Positions 18,701 to 24,703 of a stretch of 64,000 nt of DNA are shown here, piece by piece (position 1 is the first letter of the stretch; each line of letters begins with the position of its first letter). The translations under genes and the position numbers were made by a program. This DNA is from Acanthopleuribacter pedis. Lineage in GTDB: Bacteria; Acidobacteriota; Holophagae; Acanthopleuribacterales; Acanthopleuribacteraceae. Where the stretch lies: positions 186,001-250,000 of the forward strand of contig NZ_JAFREP010000005.1 of the NCBI RefSeq assembly GCF_017377855.1, read 5' to 3'. The notes under the pieces are model-generated. The model saw only the letters and a list, made by a program, of their open reading frames with translations. It did not search any database and was not told the DNA's origin.

Positions 18701-21132
18701 GGCACTTTTCGGTGCGACAATCACCCCAGGTGCTCACCACGCGATATGGGTATTCTGAGGAAGGGAGCCTGGAATGGACGCTCTATCCTTCGGGTTCTCG
18801 ATTAACCCATTCGTTTGACCAAAACCGCCACCTGAATGGGGTTTCGGTAGCGACTGAGTTCGGAACAAGTACTCTCGTGGAAGACATGAGCTATGCGCCT
18901 GGGCTCGGTCAGTATCCCAATCCCGTACCGGCAAGCTGGTCGCTAGGCAACGACACACAAGAGGTGCGTTTCTTCGGCCCTTACGGTCGTCCCTACGCGG
19001 AAGAAGTACGCCGACTCGATCTGGGCGGGCAACGACTGCTGCGTAAGGAACGCACCTTCGATGTCCTTGGCCGCGTTACCCGGCAGGATTCCTTCTCCGG
19101 GAACGAAATGCAGCCCGGCCAGGTAGTGCAGTATCGGTACGATCCCCTTTCTCGACTCCTTCGCGCGGATTACTGGGATCACAACGCGGATACCCATCGC
19201 TTTGATGATTTTTTCTACGACCAGGATAATAACCTCCTGGCCTATGGGGGCAATGGGGAAGACCCCCCGATGCAGTACCCTGTCTCTGCAGATTTGAATG
19301 AAGACGGTGAGATCAGTGTTCGTGACCTTCATGGGTTCCAGTTCGGGGATGCGCGTGACCAGGACGTGGCCTTCGCTCGTGACCTCGACGGTGATGGCCA
19401 GGTAACGATACTCGATGCCGCCAAACAGGGCACCAACGTCGCTCCTTTCGTGACCCCGGAAGATCCAATTCCGAATCGATTGGTCGGCTGGACATTTTCC
19501 CCGGAGGGCAATGTCACCCGGACTCCTGATGGGAATCGATACACCTACAATGCCTGGGACCAGTTGATTGGTTTTGGGGACACCCATCACATCGGTTACG
19601 GTCCCGAAGGTCAGCGTATCCTCGAGTGGCGTGATGGGGATTCAGAAAAGAAGTTCACCTTGTTCAATGAAGCCGGTGATCCCATCGCCGAGTACCGGCT
19701 CACAGGGAATACGCTCACCCTGTTAAAGGAGACCTATTATTTCGGGGGGAAACCCGTCGCAACCGAAATATATGAACCGGAAGGGGGTCAATGTTCAGAA
19801 CGCGTTTGGTTCCATTCGGATTATCTGGGCTCGCCAACGGACTATACGGACGACTCGGGGGTAATCACCGGTTCACAGAGATTCGCCGCGTTCGGTCAAA
19901 AATGGTCACAGGACATGGCCTGTGTCCCGACTAGCCGGGGGTTTACGGGCCACCAGGATCTCGATCATCGTGATTTAACCTGGATGAAAGCGCGTAGTTA
20001 CTCCAATCGGTACGGCCGTTTTCTCCAGCCAGATCCGCTCACGATTACGCCTGAACGCCTCGTGAACCCTGGTCAATTGAACCTCTACACTTATGTCAAT
20101 AACAGTCCCACCCTCGCGGTAGACCCCGAGGGGGAATGGGCCTGGCATGTCGCCGGTGCAGTGATTGGCGCTGGGGCTGATTTAACGGCCCAGTTGATTG
20201 TCAATGGCGGTGATTTGGAAAAGGTCTCCTGGAAAAGCGTGGCGATGGGTGGTGTGTCCGGGGCGATGGGCGGTGGTGCCCTGAAGGCGGCCGGAAAGCT
20301 CACGGGATCGGCGTTAAAGGCCGGATTCGAACGTTTCGCGATCCAGACGGGCCATGATGTGATCGAACATGCGCTCAATGGATCGGGATCGGCTGCTGGA
20401 TCGGCGGCCCCCTGTTTTCCGGCAGGAACCCTGATCCTGTCCCGGCAAGGACATGTCCCAATTGAATCCATCGCTGTTGGCGATTGGGTTTGGAGTCGGC
20501 ATGACCAGACCGGAGAGGAATCGTGGCAACAGGTTGACCGCCTGTTTCTCAAAGAGGCTGACGGGGTGCATGCCCTTCGGTTTTTAGGCTCCGATGGGAT
20601 CGTGATTCACCTCGATGCCACTGCTGAGCACCCATTTTGGGGGGAATCGGAAGCATGGGTATCTGCTGATCAGTTGACACCTGGTGATCGGATCTGGTCG
20701 CGTTCTGGGTGGATCACCGTTCAAGAAAACCGGTACGTCCCCGGCCACTTGCCCGTGTACAACTTCGAAGTTCGCGATACCCATACCTATTTTGTTGGAC
20801 AGGATGGGGTTTGGGCTCATAATTCATGTGCCAAAGTGAAGGCCTCTCCGAAAGGTGGTACCTATACGCTGCGTGACCCCAGAACGGGCGAAGTCAGGCG
20901 CACAGGCCAAACAAATAACTTGAAAAGACGAGAGAAAGAACATGGTCGAGGTAATGAAACAAAGGATTTAGTTTTTAAGGTTGATAAAACAAGCGATGAC
21001 AAAGCTGCTCGCCGAGGTCGTGAGCAGATTATTTACGACAAGCACCCAGAAGCCGATTTGAATAAAAGACGTCCTATTAGCCCCAAAAATCCAAGAAAAA
21101 AAGAATATATGGAAAAAGGACAGGAGTTATAA
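15706..21132 (+). CDS. rhs: Sec-exported RHS/YD-repeat toxin with dockerin, HINT and GIY-YIG-like nuclease tip
   Basis: 1808 residues from ATG at 15706 (AGGAG just before, signal peptide MRVSLILAFLMALCLPAHAS). Most of the protein is YD/RHS repeats (YEYDDETYYHF, FEYDHADRV, YRYDALDRL, WQYDAIGRV). Around residues 1195-1242 is a dockerin-like pair of calcium loops (DLNEDGEISVRDL and DLDGDGQVTILDA). The RHS core ends with GRFLQPDPLT and DPEGEW. Then comes a HINT self-cleavage domain from CFPAGTLIL (about 1569) to VYNFEVRDTHTYF and WAHNSC (about 1707). The C-terminal tip (about 1708-1808) has GGTYTLRDPRTGEVRRTGQT and LKRREKEHG, a URI/GIY-YIG-type nuclease pattern. The tip region is AT-richer than the repeats, typical of exchanged toxin modules. 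The Imm26-like gene follows five bases after the stop. Confidence 0.88.
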   Translation: MRVSLILAFLMALCLPAHASKKEPQLPHSSPSIAAFSVFDPAQRKAPDGVETNLDRPEFDRSRAFDGVTPNASIDLYSGALVIQAQDLVLPGAYGVDFEVNRDFNGKVYVPRADTQQVRAPDSWVGVGWSLNWGVLTISEPMVVFQLSGYPIQRMYLATDGTGTDPAGNQTHDYRFRSPISGNLVQPYMSKNFWRAWPEPNPAGTDPIWYVQDTAGKLFQVERVDHAIGTYATTRIWHPKSPDTDLRFQYEPAAIRITHVPARESRTQIMVSLENSALQSIRVGGRTLSYGVSRCGGNPKDPEQRNCLTHFTNGENERTEYQYGTRAGNRYAELDRITTPMGAVYTYEYDDETYYHFLSPTGQYNTRVVRSYQRGDQVWEYEYRHPQVDRFDEDHQFYVATDTHLLSTVTGPENTRRQYSFFTYSGAIHDDVTLTTWAHDAGRLDRFADYHQEYWNLERITGARYTLSAGLNENGLIPSLYFTHEANPEDGKRPHMFLSGRTESGFHPDEQLPGQNSEAGNPFVLQHTIAQFEERGETELPHGGSLSWVVDPYARPKEIIAAHYNAKAPDRKHVTRRERIYTLSDTQKTHNQVFLIEQEHLFHNGPSTGESTVILPKAPEANTPATVLTRQYNDYGDQTRSNTRDVVTEQEHTVFIEPAYVDSRVVVREPYRDDIRITSQAGLPRQVEVFQNGLWITLRSAEYDIFGNMVSYTNSLNQVFSFEYDHADRVRFERSPLMQPTQTQYTLHNGGLVRWQIGTDGPWEEISFDVYGRKVDHRRSEIPQAQFVYRYDALDRLVELTHPNGGRESWQYDAIGRVTVLTRERDDREEVQHWQFLSGIGVLHTDGQGNATFTQDDGGGYPSSFVDQTGATTDIETDAFGRVIRVSHGTATRTRTYSGLGRLLEEFHPETGLRKFEYNSIGDLVAARFFADLTTPTPHKVQRFEYDQRGRITYQHPDSLAPTEPFIRFEYNTENLVSMHSNLADLVFDYDGANRLEARHFSVRQSPQVLTTRYGYSEEGSLEWTLYPSGSRLTHSFDQNRHLNGVSVATEFGTSTLVEDMSYAPGLGQYPNPVPASWSLGNDTQEVRFFGPYGRPYAEEVRRLDLGGQRLLRKERTFDVLGRVTRQDSFSGNEMQPGQVVQYRYDPLSRLLRADYWDHNADTHRFDDFFYDQDNNLLAYGGNGEDPPMQYPVSADLNEDGEISVRDLHGFQFGDARDQDVAFARDLDGDGQVTILDAAKQGTNVAPFVTPEDPIPNRLVGWTFSPEGNVTRTPDGNRYTYNAWDQLIGFGDTHHIGYGPEGQRILEWRDGDSEKKFTLFNEAGDPIAEYRLTGNTLTLLKETYYFGGKPVATEIYEPEGGQCSERVWFHSDYLGSPTDYTDDSGVITGSQRFAAFGQKWSQDMACVPTSRGFTGHQDLDHRDLTWMKARSYSNRYGRFLQPDPLTITPERLVNPGQLNLYTYVNNSPTLAVDPEGEWAWHVAGAVIGAGADLTAQLIVNGGDLEKVSWKSVAMGGVSGAMGGGALKAAGKLTGSALKAGFERFAIQTGHDVIEHALNGSGSAAGSAAPCFPAGTLILSRQGHVPIESIAVGDWVWSRHDQTGEESWQQVDRLFLKEADGVHALRFLGSDGIVIHLDATAEHPFWGESEAWVSADQLTPGDRIWSRSGWITVQENRYVPGHLPVYNFEVRDTHTYFVGQDGVWAHNSCAKVKASPKGGTYTLRDPRTGEVRRTGQTNNLKRREKEHGRGNETKDLVFKVDKTSDDKAARRGREQIIYDKHPEADLNKRRPISPKNPRKKEYMEKGQEL

Positions 21133-21136
21133 GCGT

Positions 21137-21598
21137 ATGCCAAGAAAAAAACTCAACTACCAGGAAGGAACTTGCTTTTTTGTTCCACTCGAAAATGGAG
21201 AATATGGCAGAGGAATTGTCGCTCGTCTCAGGGGAGATGGAGTTGTATTTGGCTACTTCTTTGGACCAGCCTTAAGAAAACCGGAAGGCGATTTCAAAGG
21301 CTTGCTAGCGAAGGATGCAGCTTTGGTAGGCAAATTCGGTGATCCTGGACTGCTGGAAAAAACGTGGCCTATCCAGGGCCAGCTTCCTGATTGGAACCGT
21401 GCGAAGTGGCCCCTTCCACCTTTATACCGAGAAGATGATGACGAGAGTAAGGTCATTATTTCCCATTATGATGACCTCAATATGGAGTTCCTGTACGAGG
21501 AAAAGTGTCCCGTGGAAAACGCCAAGGAGCTCCCTGAAGATGCATTGTTTGGGTATGTGGCGGCTGAAATCCGCCTCGCAATGCTTCTGACCTCCTGA
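21137..21598 (+). CDS. Imm26-family immunity protein
   Basis: 153 residues, starting four bases after the RHS stop with AGGAG upstream, so it is co-translated with the toxin. The opening QEGTCFFVPLENGEYGRGIV and the segment VVFGYFFGP match the Imm26 pattern (strong start, PLP/ENG turn, GYFFG strand). It is cytoplasmic and presumably binds and blocks the nuclease tip of the RHS protein. A close paralogue follows at 21746-22207. Immunity function is inferred from family and adjacency. Confidence 0.85.
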   Translation: MPRKKLNYQEGTCFFVPLENGEYGRGIVARLRGDGVVFGYFFGPALRKPEGDFKGLLAKDAALVGKFGDPGLLEKTWPIQGQLPDWNRAKWPLPPLYREDDDESKVIISHYDDLNMEFLYEEKCPVENAKELPEDALFGYVAAEIRLAMLLTS

Positions 21599-21745
21599 GG
21601 CTATTTTCTTAACAAGACTCATTAATTATAGGGTTCCTCGATAAAGATGTTTGAAATCGGGGAATCCTTTTTCGTTGTTCAGGTTTAATTTTTTTACCAT
21701 TGAGAACCATTCAAAACAGAAAGTAGAGACAGGAGTTAAAAGCTC

Positions 21746-22207
21746 ATGCCCAAAAAGAAACTGAATTACCAGGAAGGAACTTGTTTTTTTGTTCCATTAG
21801 AAAATGGTGGCTTTGCCAGAGGGATTGTCGCCCGCCTTGATGGTGGTGGAGGGGTATTTGGCTACTTCTATGGGCCAGTATTGCCAAAGCCTGAGGGGCA
21901 CTTTGATGATCTTCGCCCGGAGAATGCAATTTTGAGAGGTCAGTTTGGAGATCCCGGACTACTGGAAAAGAGCTGGCCAATATTTGGTCAACTCCCTACT
22001 TGGGAACGATCTCAATGGCCGCTTCCCCCTCTTTACCGAGAAGATGATGACAAAACCATAGTTTTTATCTCCTATTACGACGACAAGAATATGGCTTTTC
22101 TGTATGAAGAAAAATGTCCCATAGAAGAGGCAAAAGATCTTCCTGAAGATATCCTTATGGGGTATGTGGCCGCTGAAATACGCCTCACAATGCTTTTGAC
22201 CTCGTAA
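21746..22207 (+). CDS. Second Imm26-family immunity protein (paralogue)
   Basis: 153 residues, collinear with the preceding immunity protein over its whole length (KKKLNYQEGTCFFVPLENGG, VFGYFYGP, CPIEEAKDLPEDI, AEIRLTMLLTS). The leader is also duplicated: GACAGGAGTTAAAAGCTC here versus GACAGGAGTTATAAGCGT before the first copy. The toxin that once preceded it is missing, so it is an orphan immunity gene. It may protect against a variant tip used by related strains. Confidence 0.85.
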   Translation: MPKKKLNYQEGTCFFVPLENGGFARGIVARLDGGGGVFGYFYGPVLPKPEGHFDDLRPENAILRGQFGDPGLLEKSWPIFGQLPTWERSQWPLPPLYREDDDKTIVFISYYDDKNMAFLYEEKCPIEEAKDLPEDILMGYVAAEIRLTMLLTS

Positions 22208-22311
22208 GCATGTTTGGCCATTTCCTTTATAGGATTTGGTGATGGCTGGGTTTCTCGGTATGGATTCCATTCCCACCGGGGAATCCTATTTTGTTCTCCA
22301 CTTGAAAAGTT

Positions 22312-22525
22312 CTCGGTATTCACAGCTACTTTGCTGGAGATGAAGGTATTTGTGCTCATGGTTCATGTCTTGTTGTTTGCGGAGGACCAAAACGCTTTCC
22401 GAAAGCTGACCCAAATGCTCGGTACAAAATAGGCCCGCGTGGAGTCCGCGCTTGAAGACCTCAATAACAAGAAGAATGTTCCCATTGGCTTTGTGCCGTA
22501 TGATAAGACGAAAGGAGCCCAGTAA
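22312..22525 (+). pseudogene. Displaced HINT end plus frameshifted toxin tip
   Basis: The frame starting at 22312 reads LGIHSYFAGDEGICAHGSC, the hallmark end of a HINT domain (compare THTYFVGQDGVWAHNSC in the intact RHS protein). It continues as a toxin stub (VVCGGPKRFPKADPNARYK) and stops at 22453-22455. The adjacent frame from about 22442 continues with coding-like sequence (ESALEDLNNKKNVPIGF) to TAA at 22523-22525, which overlaps the next ATG. A single frameshift near 22440 would join them. There is no start codon or RHS core before it, so this is an orphan toxin tip left by cassette exchange. Confidence 0.7.
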
Positions 22526-23094
22526 TGCCTTCACTGAGTATTGAATTTCATGCTGAGCCACAAGAACTGAAAGAGTTTATTCGGGATGTGGCGTTGGATC
22601 AGAATTTAGTCCTTGTTTTGCCCCGGTTTCAGCCCTTTTCAATAAACATTCTAAATCCTGAAACCTTCCATGATCACCCCCTTGGGAATGGTGTTAAGGA
22701 TTTAAACAGGTTTTTTTTGAGCAGAGGCATGCCCGACAGAGACGCATCTTCTCAAATGGAGTTCTTAGACAAAAACCCGGCATTGATTATTTTCGATATT
22801 GGTAGCTATACGTCTCAAGAGCTATACGGATCATGGTTTTCAATTAAAACCGAAGATACCGAAATGCTGGAAACTGCTAAAACAATATCCAGAGGGTTAA
22901 AGAAAATAACAAAAGCTGGAGCAGGGTACAAAACATCGAGCTCTGACGTGGGCTATGATCGCAATCATCGCCACACACAAAAGGCCCGAGACTTGTATGC
23001 ACAGGGGGTCAAAATGCTTCCGGTCGCTGGAGCAATTGAGTACCTGTTTGATGTGCCTAAACCAGAACGGAAGACGAAACAGCCGGTCCAATAG
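22525..23094 (+). CDS. Putative orphan immunity protein
   Basis: 189 residues, family not recognised. It has no signal peptide or membrane helix. Its ATG overlaps the stop of the displaced toxin tip (TAATG) and GGAG lies seven bases upstream, so it was translated together with that tip. This arrangement is typical of a cognate immunity gene. The C-terminal segment (HTQKARDLYAQGVKMLPVAG) looks helical. The call rests on context. Confidence 0.65.
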   Translation: MPSLSIEFHAEPQELKEFIRDVALDQNLVLVLPRFQPFSINILNPETFHDHPLGNGVKDLNRFFLSRGMPDRDASSQMEFLDKNPALIIFDIGSYTSQELYGSWFSIKTEDTEMLETAKTISRGLKKITKAGAGYKTSSSDVGYDRNHRHTQKARDLYAQGVKMLPVAGAIEYLFDVPKPERKTKQPVQ

Positions 23095-23104
23095 ACTGGT
23101 TCAA

Positions 23105-23600
23105 TAGTGAGGGATTCCTCGGGATTGCAATCCGGAGAATCCGCCGAACTCGTCACGGAAAACTAACCCCGTGGCGGGTTTCTTGGCGTTCAGCTTTCAA
23201 CTATGATTGGATGTAGTGAATATGAGGACCCTCGATTAAGTACATTTGTTATCGTGGAAACCTTTTGTTTCGTTTCTAAAGCAATTTTCCTGAGAGGAAT
23301 TAATAATTTAACAGTAGCTCTTGGTAAATGAAGGTCAATAGGTGTGGAGTTTATTTCTGAAATTCCCTTCGAGAAGGAAGACGTTCAGCCTTTCTTATGC
23401 TACAGTGGAAGCGAAATAATAGCCACATGAAGGATCTCTGACCTCAGGTTTCTTACGTGTATCAATTACGCAGCTTTGTATGCTGAAAAGTGCGGGATTC
23501 CCCGGGCTTTCCCGTGAAGTTAGAACCGAGGAATCCACACGGCCCGTCACGAAGCGCTTTTCTTCGTGACGGGTTCTTTATTGCTCAGCTTTCACTGTTT
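23105..23600. repeat. Two diverged copies of an immunity-cassette end
   Basis: The stretches 23105-23205 and about 23487-23600 share an order of motifs: GGGATTCC(T/C)CGGG, GAATCCnC, CGTCACG, a GTGnCGGGTTTCTT or GTGACGGGTTCTTT arm, and a CAGCTTTCA end. The second copy keeps a perfect terminator stem; the first has lost pairing. They look like the residue of two tandem duplications at the end of the toxin/immunity array. Alignment was by eye, so limits are approximate. Confidence 0.4.
23543..23580 (+). terminator. Intrinsic terminator closing the immunity array
   Basis: CCCGTCACGAAG (23543-23554) and CTTCGTGACGGG (23562-23573) form a 12-bp stem with a CGCTTTT loop, followed by TTCTTTA. It would stop plus-strand transcripts from the RHS/immunity region and also abuts the converging small membrane protein gene. 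Confidence 0.75.
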
Positions 23601-23760
23601 CCTCCTTCTGCGTGATCTCGATGCATGATTGGGGGTTTTCGGTGCGGTCCGCCTTTTGCTTCGTCTTGCTATTTCGGCGTTGCAAAACGACCAGGATTAT
23701 CGAAACAACACCGGTGATAATAGCCGCAATGACTGGGCTATTGAGGACGGTTTCAATCAA
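23578..23760 (-). CDS. Small single-helix membrane protein
   Basis: 60 residues with a TTG start supported by GGAGG five bases upstream. Residues about 8-26 (SPVIAAIITGVVSIILVVL) form one membrane helix, followed by a basic then polar tail (QRRNSKTKQKADRTENPQS). Size and layout resemble small regulatory or holin-like peptides, but nothing identifies a role. It converges with the immunity array at the terminator. Confidence 0.6.
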   Translation of the reverse strand: MIETVLNSPVIAAIITGVVSIILVVLQRRNSKTKQKADRTENPQSCIEITQKEETVKAEQ

Positions 23761-24166
23761 GCAAACCTCCAGATTAAATTTTTAGGTTCATAAAACCAAA
23801 AAAAGGCTAGCATAGTCTTTTATATTTCATCCAGGAAATCTTACTTTTTTTACCTAATTATTTCAGGTATGGGTGCAGGCGCCTGTTACGTGGTTGATGG
23901 TATTTACGCGAAGGGCGGAGATCACTACCTGAGAACGTGTTATGAAGTTATCTGTGTTTTGTACCGCGAAGCTTGCTGTTGTTCGTCTGTCACTACTATT
24001 ACACGGTTTGGTCTAATTCGGCGACCACAGAGAACTGGCCCATTCTTCGTATCTATGACTCGCGAAAAATATGACCGTTTCGCGAATTCCCCTACTCGAG
24101 CACGGTAGAAACCTGCGAGAATCTCCGCATAAAGAATCAGGAAAACATCTTGCGGAAGGAGCGGCA
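23761..24166. other. Intergenic region before the sigma factor gene
   Basis: This 400-base divergent spacer should carry promoters for the small membrane protein (minus) and the sigma factor (plus). Its first 120 bases are AT-rich (AAATTTTTAGG, CTTTTTTTACC). I see no gene or clear operator. Confidence 0.4.
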
Positions 24167-24703
24167 GTGGATATCACTCAAGAGTTAGCCCGGTGGCAAC
24201 TTCATAAAGACCGTGAGGCGCTGAACCTCGTCATCGAGTTTGCATTTGAAGAACTCCAACTGCGTGCCCGTGGCCTTTTGCGAGAGAACCGGTTGGTCGA
24301 TACCGGCGAGCTGGTCAACGCGGCGTACATTAAGCTCACCAAAATGGAGGACTGCCAATTTCAGAACCGAGGGCAGTTTTATAACTTGGTAGCCACCATC
24401 ATGCGCAATTTCCTGGTTGATGAGGTTCGTCGTCGCGGTTCGCAAAAACGGGATGCGGAATCCACGGTTACGTTTGATGAAATGATGGAAGGGTATGCGC
24501 CGCCACAAACCGTGCGCCATCTGCAATCGGCACTCCAGGATCTGCATGAGCTTGATCCCCAGGCATTCGAGGTCGCTATTGATCGCATTACCGGCAGTAC
24601 CTTTCAAGAGATCGCCACCAGGATTCAAGTGAGCGTCACGCAAACCCACCGAAAGTGGAGTTATGCCCACCATTTCCTGGCAGAAAGAGTTGTTGTCGAA
24701 TGA
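24167..24703 (+). CDS. ECF-type sigma-70 factor
   Basis: 178 residues from GTG at 24167, chosen because GGAAGGAG lies seven bases upstream; longer in-frame starts have no such site. It fits the PF07638-type ECF sigma group: region 2 (DTGELVNAAYIKLTKM, then FYNLVATIMRNFLVDEVRRR) and region 4 (LDPQAFEVAIDRITGSTFQE, then the recognition helix VTQTHRKWSYAHHFL). These factors redirect RNA polymerase to a small gene set. The next gene, a transmembrane Ser/Thr kinase, overlaps by four bases. In several phyla this pairing means that kinase signalling controls the sigma factor. Its targets cannot be read from this window. Confidence 0.88.
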   Translation: MDITQELARWQLHKDREALNLVIEFAFEELQLRARGLLRENRLVDTGELVNAAYIKLTKMEDCQFQNRGQFYNLVATIMRNFLVDEVRRRGSQKRDAESTVTFDEMMEGYAPPQTVRHLQSALQDLHELDPQAFEVAIDRITGSTFQEIATRIQVSVTQTHRKWSYAHHFLAERVVVE

